This document shows positions 1-12,523 of a stretch of 64,000 nt of DNA, one piece after another. A model generated the notes under the pieces. That model made no database searches, was not told the origin of the DNA, and saw only the letters and a program-made list of their open reading frames with translations. Origin of the DNA: Allodiplogaster sudhausi (taxonomy: Eukaryota > Nematoda > Chromadorea > Rhabditida > Diplogasteridae). Position numbers and translations under genes: made by a program. How positions within the stretch are numbered: position 1 is the first letter of the stretch; each line of letters begins with the position of its first letter. Location of the stretch: the NCBI GenBank assembly GCA_945643635.1, contig CALZFC010000005.1:3705001-3769000 (forward strand), in the 5' to 3' direction.

Positions 1-216
1 CAAGATGACAATTATTTGAACAGGTCATGATTCCCTTTGTTTTTATCCCATTCAGTTCAGATGAGTGGCTTGGGTTTTCATTTGCAGCGTAATTTTGTGG
101 CGCACTTCTCGTGTTCTTTTATCTTTGGATAAATTTCTATCGTCGTTGATACTCGCTCTTTTGAATTTGTCGCTCATCCTTGAATTACTTTTTGGAGAAT
201 TCTTTCTGGTAATATT

Positions 217-1927
217 ATGGAGTTTAAAGATTCAACCGCGATGTCGAGTACCGTTGAGTTGCACAAGAAGCTACTGGACGAATGGAGCAAGGACGCGACT
301 GCACGAAATCTCAGCACGGTTGAAAAATTGATCGACGAGCTCAAGGTTTGATTCTTGCAAGTTACAGAAGGTGGTTTATGACTTATTGTTACAATTTGGG
401 TGAACTTCTGTTCAGGCACAGCTATGCGAGCCAGAAGCGAGTTCTCTTGAGCAGAAGGCCTACATTACCATCCATCGTCAGTTGAATATCATGAACGACC
501 ATGTCCATCTAAAAATCCAAAAATCCAACCACGGAATAAGAGGGTTGCCGGGATGGTCTTGCAGAACGGGGTGGGATAGATGAAAAATGGCGTCGAAAAA
601 CAAGTTGGGTTAGTTAAAATCCAAGTTTGCTTTTTTTTCGCACGTTTTCTTTTCTTTATGAAGTATCCGAATTTATGTAAGAGTGAAAAAAATCTTTTCA
701 AATCCGAGTGTTCAGGGGCCACAAAAACAGGGTGGGGTGTCGGACTACGACAACCCTTTTATTCCCTGAATCCAACCTGTGGTTTATAACGTTTTACGAT
801 CTCCGTTATGGACTTCTGTGCATTGCCCTTTTATAATGCAATTATTATCTTAAGGTGATCTCTATGAAATCAGCGCTCTCTCGGCAGCGCTTCGTGAAGA
901 TATGCCCGGATTCGATGATGCCATTCAGCAGGTATTCTAATGTGTCCTGGAGTGCTTTGTAAACAAATATGAATGGTAGTATTTGTAGGCTATGTCTTTC
1001 TACGCGACTACGCCTGGGGCGGATAGCTCAGAGAATAAGCTGCTTATGGTCGGTCTCTACCTCATGTTCCTGGTCGCCAGCAACCGCCTTTCCCAGTTCC
1101 ATATGGTCCGTTCCCCTATCAAACTATCATGTATTTTTTTATTATTTTGATGACATGATTATTGAAGTTTGTTTTGTTTGAGCTTCTCGAGCAGATTTCA
1201 CAAGAAGTGCAGAAGACGAATCCGTACATTTCCATCCCGGTCACCATCGAGCAATCCCTCATGGAGGGCGCCTATAACAAGGTTCCAGCCACTTCCATTT
1301 AATTTACTACTTTTTAGCATTCTTTTATTGTAGTGCTTTATCGTATTTCAGTTGTAAAGAATAGTCGGACAAAGAACTATTCCTTACGATTATGTTCAGG
1401 TTGCGCTGAGCGAGAAGAACATCCCCAGCCCATACTTTGTGCCCTTCTTCCGAGTTATGGCAGACGCTGTCAGGTTAGCCTCGAGTGCCCTCCCTCCGAT
1501 CATTCTCCTTTCCATGTGTTGTCACATCTATGATGGGTGAATTAATAAATGTTGTGTTCCTAGATCAGAGATTGCTGGCTGCATGTCTAAGTCCTTCAAG
1601 AAGGTTCTCACTGCGGATGCTGTCAATCTTCTCATCTTCAAGACCCCTCAGGAAGTTCTCGCCTTCGCAGCCAAGCAGGTTCGCAACAGCTACAAAAATG
1701 ACGAAATGTCTGCCTACAAATTTCATAGGGCTCTTCAGTGAATGTGTTGTGATATTCCTAAGAAGTGATGATTGAAGGGTTGGCGAGTGTCTCCGGATGG
1801 TTCTCTGATCGATGTGAGCGGGGAAGTGACAGCGCCTGCCTCCTCCGAACACCGCCCCACTCTCGACTCCTCTCGCATTGCTCAGCAGACTATCTTCTAT
1901 GCCAAGCAACTCGAGAAAATCGTCTAG
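217..1927 (+). CDS. rpn-12: 26S proteasome regulatory subunit PSMD8/RPN12 (8 exons)
   Basis: Non-ATPase subunit of the 19S proteasome lid, which recognises and processes ubiquitinated proteins. Eight exons join in phase: 217-345, 416-476, 855-931, 989-1105, 1195-1281, 1400-1473, 1564-1678 and 1778-1927, giving 269 residues, close to the family length of about 250-275. Family signatures seen include RDLYEIS near residue 65, SLEQ-like EQSLMEGAYNKV, EIAGC, and the C-terminal end YAKQLEKIV, which matches the conserved PSMD8 tail. The ATG at 217 is the first in frame; a second at 241 (eight codons later) is possible. Intron 2 (477-854) is the longest and carries an inverted repeat. Identification is firm; the exact start is the main uncertainty. 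Confidence 0.93.
515..790. repeat. Imperfect inverted repeat inside PSMD8 intron 2
   Basis: The left arm around 527-546 (CGGAATAAGAGGGTTGCCGG) is matched in reverse complement by about 748-765 (CGACAACCCTTTTATTCC). Spacing and A/T-rich content are compatible with a degraded MITE, but no clear terminal repeats or target duplication are visible. Confidence 0.35.
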
Positions 1928-3320
1928 GTCTCAGCACTCTCCCTGTCTTTCCGACCCTTTCTCTTGATCCACCATCACGACCTCCTTTAATTTATAACGA
2001 TGTGATTCTAATTATTTTCTGCGTTTTCTCCTATTGTATCAATTTATTTGGAAAAAAATTCGAGGTGATGAATATGATTTTATTACACAACTTTATAATA
2101 TAATCTCTTAACAACAACAGTTTGACTCTCGGAGTTAATTCATAGGATGTGCCCGTACACATCAACTTGCATATAGAAAAGTAAAAGCTTGCCGAAATGC
2201 ATCGCTGTGCTAAGTACAGAAGAGTTGCAACACAACGACGGAAGCAAGCAGATGCGGATATAGGATGGGAACCTGTTGAATGAGCAGAGGCTTGTGAGGG
2301 AAAGAATATTAAGCAGAGAGAAAGAAGGCAGTCATCGCCCATCGAGACTCTCACCCAGACCCATTTACTCTCATTCTATGCAATCAACAATAAGCAAGCC
2401 TGGCATTTTCTCCTTTTACCGGTCTTTTTTTGCCATTTTCCTTTGAATGATGATGAGAAATACCAGGGCTGAGACAGTAGTGCGAAAGAACATGCGATAA
2501 GAAACATTGAGGATCAATATTCCAGAACCACTGAGAAGGAAAAAAAATGAAGCTGAATAGAGGATTGAATCAGCAAATAAACAACAGTTAGGTTGGCATC
2601 CGAAAGAATTGACTAAGGAGAAATCTGCGAGCACTGGAGAGCGAACACTTCGCAAAGATCCGATGCATGAAGCAGACGAAAGAAACTGGCACACAAAGAA
2701 AATTAGACGGCAGAAAGCACCAGCTTACTTCTAGAAAGGAAATTCATTTCTTATCATGAACAGTGAAACATCATTACAGACTTCTCCCAATAAACGTAAA
2801 TGAAAGAAAAATTGAGGGTCGTCCTGGTCCCTTAGATAGGCTATCGGAGAGGGGTTCCCATATACTATCTTATCTCTTACCTCAATCTATGATTACTTCA
2901 TCAACAGTTAAACCCGCAGGTTATTGGCTAAAGAGGAAAGAAGACCACGCACTCTCATTGCATACTTTCCATTCAAAATCATAAGTCGAATGGAACGGAA
3001 GGACGAAGAGGTGGACAGAAAATATAACAGCAGCCAGCCAGAAAGGAACATCTCGCTTTTAATTCTACGCTAACACTACGAAAAGCTCCTACTCCATTAT
3101 ACGTTATGATCAACAAAAGGGCAGGATAAAGTAGTGCAATAATCGATGCTTAACAGAAGAGTATGGATAGTTCAACGTGGCAACAACGGAGAGGTAAGAT
3201 AATCACTCACTCCAGGAGAAAGAAGGAAACACGTCATGGTCATATCTGAAAACGCACTCTACATCATCGGTATGCATCGAGCACCCGCGAGGAGACTGAG
3301 CAGGGAAGGAAGGAAATCTG
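1928..3320. other. Convergent intergenic region between PSMD8 and MED26
   Basis: No convincing exon on either strand. It must hold the 3' UTRs of the two convergently transcribed genes; the first 180 bases after the PSMD8 stop are A/T-rich, as expected for a 3' end. Confidence 0.5.
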
Positions 3321-6300
3321 TCATAAGGCCTCTGGAGGTCGCTCCTCCCCAAACATGAAGTTGTCTTCCGCGAAGAACCGCCGGGGATTCGGGTATCTTA
3401 AGGAAATCTCTATCACTAAAATCAAATATTAAAATAGTAAGGCGATAAAAATAAACACAATTAGACAATTTCTGAATTGAACGAAGGGCAAACTTGAATT
3501 TGAGGAAGTCGGGTTCGTCTTCTAACTCGATGTACGGCATGGCAAGAATAGTGCGGTCGCGCACTTTGATCTGATGCACTTGGGTCGGGTCCGCCAAAGC
3601 AATTCGAGGCTGAAAGAAAACATATTCAACTAGCAGAACCGCAATACTGCATTCAAATACCGTATTACAAAGGGGAACATAAAAACAGGCACAGTTTCAA
3701 AAGAAAAAAATTATAAAGCAAAGACTTCTAGAATGAGACAAACCTCCTGCTTGTCCTCCTCCTTCTGCTTCTCCGCAGCAAGACGAAGTTGCTCGAGAGA
3801 GGGGAGCATGGTGAGCCAGTCAACTCGGGCAGAAGAAGAAGAAGTGGATGGAGCTGAGATGGAGGGGAGGGCTGAAACAACCGACGAAGTTGCCAGGGAA
3901 GGAGCACTCTTCGACGGCTCTAGGGAAGACGATCCAGACTGGAATGAGAATCATGAGGGAGCATTCATAAGGGAAGGGGATGGTGGATAGTGGAAGAGCA
4001 GTGAAGAAGAAGACTGACCCGCTCCCTCTCCTTGTCCTTTTTCCTCTTCTCCTTCTTCGGGATGTCTGCATTGTCTTCGGTGGGGAGAGTGGTGACAGAA
4101 GTGGAAGAAGCAGGCAGCAGAGTGCACTCCGTCGCATTCCGAGTCAGACGCAGAACCAGGCCGCCACGGCTGCATAATTAAACAGTCTATAGCCGTAGTC
4201 TTGAGGGCATAGGAAAAGAATGTTAATCAAGAACACGTTATATCAATAGCGTAGTAAATGATGATGACAGCTTAGCGAAACAAGGACAAACCGTTCTTCT
4301 TCTGGTGGAGATACAGCAAACTTGACTTCGGTCTTAGCCTGCTGAAAATCAGATCATTTGCACATTTTCTTGTATGTGTAAACAGATTGTCCTTCGAAGA
4401 GGCAATAACCTTTCTCTCGTATTTCCGCTTCTTCCGCTCAGGAGGAGAGAGACCATTCAACTTCTGGGCGAGCTGAAAGATAACAAATAATGAAATGGAG
4501 GGAAGCCAAACCTTCTCTCTGACCTCTTTATCTGCACTCTCTTGTCGGACTTGTTCCTCGATCGATTTGATCTGTTCCAATGCGGGATCGCCTCCCGAAA
4601 TCATCCCAGCAACCAGGTCGCTCGTTTTCTGCAAACAATTTTATATTTACATTTCTTTCGATGAAATGACGAAATACCTGAGTGAGCCCTCGCATTTCAC
4701 TGAGAGAAGGAACAGTGTGCAGCGCGGACAATTGGGAGCTCACAGTCTTCGGCCGCTTCAGACTCACTGCTCCGGCTGTACAAGACACTCACCATTACTG
4801 CAGCACTCAGCCAAACCACCAACACCGACTTATTCAAAAATCTAAGACGCCTCACGAACAATTGACCCAATGACTCCTCTTGAGAGGAAAAACATACTGA
4901 AAGTAGAGAAGCTCTAACAGATGTCGTCGCCTTTCCGTTTTCCATTCCTGGCTTCCTCGCCTTGCGTTGTTCCGTTCTCGTCCAAAGAAGTTGCAGAGGC
5001 TCCTCCGCTGGAAGTTAAGTCACCGCCCACCGACTGCGACTTGTGCAGTGCGGCGTGGCCTAAACAATTACATTTTTATATAAAGTAAAAACCATGGAGA
5101 CAGGGAGATAAGTATGAAAGGGAAACTAAATATACCTGGTGAAGTTGTACTCGACTTGGGAGCGTAGCTGCCATTGGCTGGTGACAGAGTTGAACAGCGA
5201 GTCTCTGCAAACATAAGCATGGGGTGCACAATAGTCATAATACGACTCGTCTAAAACATACCACTGGAAAGGCCGGTGCTGGTGCCCTTCCTCCCCGCCG
5301 GAGTGTGTGGAGTGAGTCTCCGGCCTGCGGGGGAAACCAGTCCGGGTGTCCCGTTACGCGATGACGGATTCGACACCAGATGAGGCTGAATCCATACAAC
5401 ATTCTTATCTGTTCACTAATAGTTAATCCTCTCGACATAACATGCACGACCCCTGCATACAGGCATTTATATGATTGAAAGATGCCGGATAACTGAGCAC
5501 ATTCTTCGACGACATTACATCTTTATAGCTAATATCTACTGCTCCTTGAGATAGCGAGGAAGAGTACCTCGAGTAGTTTCTGCCATGACTTTATGAGTGC
5601 GCGGCATCTCTTGGACTGGACTGCCAACGACTCCGCAATCTGCCTCCTTGCATTGTTCACCGTCAAGCCGATCCGGGTCGTCTAGGGTCACATTTTGTTA
5701 GATATTTTTATTCCATATTTCACCATTGACTTGTAGTGTGTTGTAGTGTGCTGAATTCTTCTTTAGTAAATTCCTTTATCTATTCACAAAATGTTCGCGT
5801 CCTTTTGTTTACGTGAACACGTTATGCTAATAACATAAAGAATGAAAGAAATAAACACAGCGGGCCTAATCATTGGACATTTTACCAAATAAGTTAAAGA
5901 TACTACCATGCCTTATATTGGGAAAGAGGGCCCCCATGCTTTATTTCTCTCTTAACACCATTTCGTACTCAAACTACCATTCACACTCCTCTTATAACTG
6001 GCAGAAGAACTCCAACAACTTTAGAGCCACGCTTAATATCTAGCCCATTCCAGGAAATAGGCAGATCACTAAACTATTGAAAAGCGCTGCTTGAATGTTC
6101 CATGGCGAATAGTAAAAATTAAAACCAGTGCGCGGAAACGCGGCCTAGAAAGAATGAACAGAAAAGAGAGCACTAGTGAGGGGAGAGCGCAGACGGTTCC
6201 AGTAAAAGGGCCGAGCTAGAGCAAACCTCTCAATACCCCATCGATCCAAGTGAATCGAGCTAGAGCGCCAGGCAAGCAGACATTGAGACAGAGACGAAGA

Positions 6301-7342
6301 GGGCGGGCGCAGAGGAGAGTGGGTTCTTTTCCCGGGGGTGGAGCCTATGGAGGATGGCGCTCAGTTGGGGAGGGGCGGCTGGGCATCAGCCGCGCCTGCC
6401 CGCGACCCCGGGTTCTACGAGGGGTCTGGGGAAAGGGGGAGGGTGCTACTCCCTGTCAGGGCAGGGTGACTCACCTCGAGAATCTCCTTCGTCAGTGCTG
6501 AACGCTCGAGTACGTCGAGCACCTGCGTGACCCTCTCTCCGTCTTTCTGAAAGCAGAGTGGAAGTTCACGGAGCACGACGACCACCACATTCCTTCCCAT
6601 TTTAAATAGACCTCTCCGAATTCCTCCATGTCACTTTGCAACTCCTCTCAACAACCGAATAAAACACAGCGAAACTACCAGTCACACTATCTGCTTTCAA
6701 ACACCGACATATTATGTGGATCTTCACTCTCGCAGGATTAGAACATCTTCTGACTGCTTGCTGATCACTTCTTTATTGAGTTAGACAAAGTGGCGCACTT
6801 TCTTATGACCGAAGAAAGCCTCTTCGCTGTCTGTTACTATACATGCTATCATAGAGTACAAATGAGGACACTGAAGATTCATATATAGCGTCCTCCAGAC
6901 AAAGAGGAATAAACATTCCGCAAACAAAATCCTACAAGGTATCCCGCACTCACAATCATTCCCTATTTCCAGACCCGTTTCACAAGATCGAGGAATAACC
7001 CTCGAATGATCCCAAAAACGCGAACGATTGAAAGCGACAGAGGGGCTATGTTCTATCTGCCCTTACATTCTCAGCAGCAGCTTGCAGCTGTAGCTTGAGC
7101 TGCTCGACGGCAGCTGCACTTGTAGACAGGAGAGTGTGTGAAGGGAGCTTAGCCTGAGGGGAAGAGCCCGGAGCCAAGGCCAGAGTGGCCATCTTGGCAG
7201 GGGCGGCCGTAGCCAGCGGCGAGGCCGGCAGCCTGGCCGCGCCCCTCACGACACTCCCTGATGCAGCAGCAGCGATGGCGGCAGCAGGAGCCACAGCACA
7301 CGCAACCATCCGCCGCTCTCCCGGCCGCTCGTCTGGTCGCAC
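3321..7342 (-). CDS. mdt-26: Mediator complex subunit MED26 (14 exons)
   Basis: Mediator subunit linking RNA polymerase II to elongation factors in the nucleus. Fourteen exons join in phase (highest first): 7067-7342, 6475-6546, 5568-5681, 5262-5385, 5136-5204, 4919-5059, 4678-4775, 4512-4628, 4410-4472, 4292-4341, 4019-4169, 3744-3938, 3494-3609, 3321-3396; about 553 residues (human MED26 is 600). Residues about 75-155 form a TFIIS N-terminal (LW) domain: VTQVLDVLE, TKEILETTRIG, VNNARRQ, ALIKSWQKLLE. A Ser/Pro/Thr-rich linker follows, then RVDWLTMLP and, near the C-terminus, ILAMPYIELED, which resembles the conserved MED26 end ILPYVCLD. That tail separates it from TFIIS itself, which would have a zinc ribbon. 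The start could be Met 7342 or Met 7309. The first exon is Ala/Pro-rich and GC-rich. Confidence 0.88.
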
Positions 7343-7664
7343 GCGCGCGAGAGGCCGCTTTTATACCCCTCTCCTCCCCCTCTCCGCTCATTGACTGACC
7401 GCTTCTCCGCCTCTCTTCTCATTGGCTGCTGCATTCTCACGCGTCGCGGTTGCTCCGCCTATTTCTTGGAAGCTTGCCAATTTCTTTGCCTCGAGGCGGT
7501 GACGAAGAGTGCATTTTTTGTTGATGTATTGTGTTCAGTTGTTCTAGTTTGGATTGTATACAATGGGTTTCGCTTTGTCATCCCAGCAAAACGCGTGCTT
7601 TTACTTCTTCAGATTTTCCTAAAATGTTAAATGTTAAACTATTCATCCGGGAACTTTTTCAGAA
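7185..7664. promoter_or_regulatory. Shared divergent promoter region of MED26 and IFT43
   Basis: The two start codons face away from each other about 320 bp apart (7342 on minus, 7665 on plus). The segment up to about 7350 is markedly GC- and CpG-rich compared with the rest of the window. No TATA box or named operator was recognised; the promoter call follows from gene arrangement. Confidence 0.45.
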
Positions 7665-9518
7665 ATGGAATATGCTGACGGTGGCGGCAGCCGTCGATCT
7701 TCACGTGTTACGAGTGCCACTCGGAGTCGCCGGAAGGCAGGCTCAGAGGCCGTCGAGAACTCGAGTGGAGGCAGTTTCGCACTTCATGGACTGGAACAAC
7801 ATGGGGACGACTGGGAGGACACGGGTTAGTTCCTGCAGTTAAGATTATTTCTCGCCCACTGTCTAATAATTTTTTTTTGTTATTTCATTTTTTCATTGAA
7901 CTTCATGCAAATTATTCTGCCTGTCGTTGCAGAACAATCGGATCTGAATATTCGTGTGAAGGAGCGCGGGGATAACGAACCTCCCCGATTGCTCGACGTG
8001 GCCGAATTGGAGGACTTTTCAAGGTTTTTATCACTCTAAGTTTTCATAACTGCCCCTCAACATTTACGTCTTGTTTTTTTTACCATATTTCTTTTCTCGC
8101 CGGAGTCACTTGCATTAAAGTAGACTGAAAGGCACATTTTTAGAATACAGCGACATTCCTCACTGGAAGTGGTGTATTTGTTTGTTTCATTCTTTACCCT
8201 TTTTCTAATCTTTTTAAAATCATTGTTCATGAAAAAAGTATATTTCTCCCTTGTTGTTAATTTCAATAGGCGAAGCGTTCAGTTATTGTGACATGTTTAC
8301 ACTTTCCTTCCGCCGCGCATACATTTTCCATGGCGACGATAAGCTTTTGTTAAGTCCCTTGTCGTCGTTACCTCTCCTTAGTAACGGAGTCGGAACCTGT
8401 TATTGATGAAGTCTCTGCTTTTATAGGAAACGCCTGCATCGGGCATCATCAATCTGTTCGAAAGCAACACAGCTGGCGATCTCAAGGAAACTATTAAGCG
8501 ACCCCTCACTGGTTCCTGTTTCCTTTGTTTGTTTACCTTGGTGATGCAACTACCTTTCTTTAATGATAAACAATCGAGAATTTTTTTCAAGTGTATTGCT
8601 CTACTCAGGCTTGTTTCGTAAGCCGGGCTCTCGGTCTGGTGGTCGACCTGCGGTGACGGGCTCAAGACGAGAGGAGGATCTGGAAGGACCAATGCCTCCT
8701 ACCGCCAGTTCGTAACTTTTAATTTTTTTTTTTTGTTATTTTCTTTCTATCTTTCTGTGTGTCTCTAGATGTTACCGAAGTCCGCTCGATTTCGCCGGAT
8801 ATGAAGGGGCAGGCAAGGGTATTCAAATTTAACTTTTTCTTAACTATTTCTTTCTGATTATTTTTTTGTTTGTTTTATGACTCGGCATTTATCTTCTTGA
8901 TGTCCTTAAATAATATAAAATTGAGAGTAAACGTTGTAGGCGTCACCCGGTCGTTCTAGCTTCCGCCCCGTTGAGTACGAGGCGGTGGCTGCGGCCCCCC
9001 ATCTCCGGCCTAGTGAGCTTCATGGATTACTGCAGGTGCTGCACTCTGGATTTATAAAGATGCATATACATTGTTTTATGAAGATGTAAAATTTTATCGG
9101 CTTTTAAGACTTCTCGTTGAAAATAGTATCTTCAGATTGATGCACTTGGCGCCAAATATCCGAATCTAGTCAAGATGGACGATATTGGTCGGTCTGATCT
9201 TCTAATATCACAATCATTGTTAAAATGTTGAAGCAATGATGCATGTTTATTTGTCTCCATTGTAGATATATCTTTGTTGTCCCGGTTCATCTGCACTGAA
9301 GAGGAAACTCGCGATGAGGACCAATGTAGGAATTGCTAAGCATTTCTTTCTTTGACTCTGTCATGTTTCGCTTTTCAGCCTGGACTTGGGACACGATCTT
9401 CGCGGCGGTTTCAAGCGAGATGAGAGAAGAGTGGGCGATGGAAGAGTCCATGGAGGAAGACGAAGAGAAGAAGGGACACGAGCAGCCTCGCTCCATCAAT
9501 GCCAGTCTCATGCGATAG
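7665..9518 (+). CDS. ift43: Intraflagellar transport protein 43 homologue (about 9 exons)
   Basis: IFT-A subunit for retrograde transport in cilia; in nematodes this means sensory neurons. Exons: 7665-7824, 7933-8023, 8427-8532 region, 8609-8707, 8769-8818, 8940-9035, 9136-9187, 9266-9325, 9379-9518. The C-terminal half carries the family signature: an LxLL-like stretch (DISLLSRFICTEEETRDED) followed by WTWDTIFAAVSSEM, matching LTKVLAPEHEVREDD and WDWDHLFTEVSSEV of vertebrate IFT43. The N-terminal half is Ser/Arg-rich and poorly conserved, as in the family. The join between 8023 (phase 2) and 8427 (needs phase 0) does not keep the frame. A 7-nt microexon at 8270-8276 would fix it, but this is unproven. 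The acidic tail after the signature is species-specific. Confidence 0.8.
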
Positions 9519-9912
9519 ATTCCACCCTTCATTTCCCTTGACTACTCTTCCCCTCTTAATCACTTACTTTGTAATTCTGACGACGGATTCTGCAATCTAT
9601 ATGCATTTTTAACTCTTTCCACACCATTTGATCTTCTCAAACAAAGATTGTGATCTTATGCTAACTTTATTTTAAATCGGTGATATTGCGTTGATCTCAT
9701 GTTCACATTGTATATCGATAATTTCATAGATCTCTCCGAGAACAGAACTAATAAATGTGTACGTGGAAATCTTTCGTGGAGTCGAGACGTGGTTTTGCCG
9801 TGGTCAGATACCGTGGAGAGAGTCGATTAATTAAACATGGAAATGAACATAAATTGTAGGTTGATTGAAGAGGCGAGGGAAGAGAGATTCAGTGACAGGA
9901 AGGGAAGGAGGA

Positions 9913-11560
9913 ATGCGGCTGAGGCCCGCTTGTGTCTATCAAAACGCGGCAATTCTCTTGGTTATTCTTGGATTGTAATTTCTTTAAAAGCTGTAACTGT
10001 TTTCAAATTCATTGGTTCAGGCGTGTTTGCTTGTTTTGTATCTTCTGTATTCCGCGTTTTCCTACGAAGATATTGATCAGCTCAAGCATGTTAAACAGAA
10101 GCATTTCTTCATTACGATTGATAAGGAGAGGTTAGTGAATAATCAATTTTAGAGCATTTGAAAAGAATACAGAATACAAAAAAATTGCTTTTAGAATTGA
10201 CAAGAGGTTTAAAGCACTGGCGCCCAAGCGAATTCTTATGTGGACTCACGTATTTCGGGAACAAGTGAGGAATGAACTTATGGCGGAATGCCCAGGACTC
10301 GAGGTTTGCAGGGCTGCTCTTTCTTCTCAGAACAGTCAAAGCTACCGACCAAGGGGAAGTAGAAAGGATATGTCTCCTGTGCAGAACCGTTGTGTTATTG
10401 ACTCCAACCACTCAAAGGCCAGTTCATCAGATGCCATTGTATTTCATGCTCCAGATCTCGCAGACACTAAGGACCTTCCCCCTCCTGAAAGCAGGTCGCA
10501 ATTAATTCGATCCAATGTTTACTGTAGAATAATCAATAATTGAATAACTAGGAAGATCACTTTCTGAGCAAATGTGCTTGACTGTCTAGAACAGCACAGC
10601 AGCGATATGTCTTCATGACGATGGAGTCTCCTCCCAACACTTTCTTGCGTGCAAAAGAGTGGCCTCATTTGCCGAGTTGGTTTTTTTTTACGTTTCTTCC
10701 CTTCTAACATTAAGAGAATGTGCAAGGAAAGAGTTGGATGTTTACAGAGAACTATTTCAACTGGACGATGACTCCGCTCTTTAATTCGGATGTCATTTTC
10801 AAGTATGGTTCTTTTTGGCTGTCTGCAAAGGAGGCAGAGCTGAGAGGTTATAGTCTTTTTCCATTTTGACTTGGAATTATTACCTCATTTTTTTACAGGA
10901 TTCAAAACAACGAGCTTCGCATTGGATGAGAGGCAGATTTCAAATAAGAAACCTGCAGTCTTTGCTCTCATTTCTAACTGCAACACACAAAGCAAGCGAG
11001 AAGTTGCTCTGCGCGAGCTGGCAAAGTTCGTGGTTATCTTCATCTTTCTCCTTCAAAGTAGTTATCATCTATGAAATTCGGAATCAAATGTCTTACTAAT
11101 TTTGAGGTATGTAAATGTGACGATAGGCGGAGCCTGCGCCAGCACAGAGGAACTCAAGCAAATCTGTCCAAAGGTTCCGTATCTTAAACTGATTTATAAG
11201 AAGAGTTACATATGCTAAAGATGTACATCTTTTCATCGGCAGGTGCTATTGTGAATAACAGAAATGAATTACAGGGCAAAAAATGCAGCGAGATCTTCAG
11301 TGAGTATGCATTCGTGGTGGCCATTGAGAACTCAGCTTGCGTTGACTACGTAACCGAGAAGTACTGGGAGCGGTTAGAGAGATCATTTTATTCTTTACTT
11401 ATCTCTATTCTTTCTACCATTGTTTCAGTTATCTTTTTGACAGATTTGTTTCAGTTATCTTTTTGACAGATTCGATCTTCCGACTGTGCTCATTGTGATG
11501 CGGCGTGGAGACTATGCTCATCTGTTAGCATCACAATGCACTTCTTCCTCCTCCTCCCCC

Positions 11561-11604
<44 letters not shown>

Positions 11605-11805
11605 TGCTTCTGTCCTTCGTCCTTCTCTCTCTCACTGCATCTCTTCTTCTTCCTCTTCCTTTCTCCCTCTCTCCCTCTCAGTGCTTCTTTCCTTCTTTGC
11701 AGGAACATGCCAACAAAGTCTCTGATTGCAATGGATGACTTTGCATCAGTGAAAGAAATGGGGGAGTATCTGAATAAGCTGGTGACTGACAAGGTATGCA
11801 GTGTG

Positions 11806-11846
<41 letters not shown>

Positions 11847-12523
11847 CTCTCTCTCTCTCTCTCTCTCCATTCCTCCTACCTTTTCCGTCTCCCTCTCCCT
11901 CCCTGGCCCAACCCTTCTCTCCATTTAGCGTGCCTACAGTGAGTATTTTGCGTGGCGGAGTGGTGGATGGAGACTTGCTCCGTGGAACATCGAGGGTTTC
12001 CGAAATGGATACTGCCGTCTCTGTGAGCGACTGTGGGAGAAGGACTCTCAAGAGACTACGGTTGCTTCGTACTTTCTTTTCCCTGAGAATGTAGCACTGT
12101 ATGTGCTAAACTTGTTTAATCTCTCTGCCTTTTTTTTGTCTCTGCGCCTCTATCTCTATAACTCCCTTCGCTTCTCTCTCCCAATTTGATGGAATCTTAT
12201 TGCCAAAATGCATTTATTGGAAAACGGCATGGAAGAAATACAATTATTTTTGATTTATAAAGTATGATTCTTGAATATATTTACATTTGAAAAATGCGTT
12301 CTCACTTTATAGCACGACTTATATGATTACACTGGGCCCTTCTACCGTTTCCGTTTTGTTTATTCTCTTTATTTCAATGCTGCGCTCTCTCACATTCTTC
12401 ACCGTACCTTCCCTTATAGATGACTAACTTGTATTTCAGATTGAGGACGTAGAGACGTGGTATTCTGCCGAATCTAATTGTGACAAAGGGGAGTTTGTTC
12501 GCGACTGGATCAAGACTTCTTGA
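9913..12523 (+). CDS. fut: Alpha-1,3-fucosyltransferase, GT10 family (12 exons)
   Basis: Golgi type II membrane enzyme transferring fucose from GDP-fucose to glycans. Exons: 9913-9960, 10021-10130, 10195-10494, 10590-10675, 10748-10846, 10899-11025, 11107-11173, 11275-11372, 11470-11523, 11703-11793, 11929-12090, 12440-12523; all phases agree, 441 residues. A signal anchor lies at about residues 10-28 (AILLACLLVLYLLYSAF). GT10 signatures follow: DAIVFHAPDL, YVFMTMESPPNT, NYFNWTMT, then the donor-site region KYVNVTIGG and FVVAIENSACVDYVTEKYWE, and AHLNMPTKSLIAMDDF. The end of exon 11 could be 12060 instead of 12090. Introns at 11524-11702 and 11794-11928 carry (CT)n tracts. Nematodes have several such enzymes, so the exact paralogue is not assigned. 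Confidence 0.9.
11562..11900. repeat. (CT)n tracts in fucosyltransferase introns 9 and 10
   Basis: Runs of CT dinucleotide at about 11562-11600 and 11811-11867, on the sense strand of the host gene and ending shortly before the acceptors at 11702 and 11928. They lengthen the polypyrimidine tract. Confidence 0.9.
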
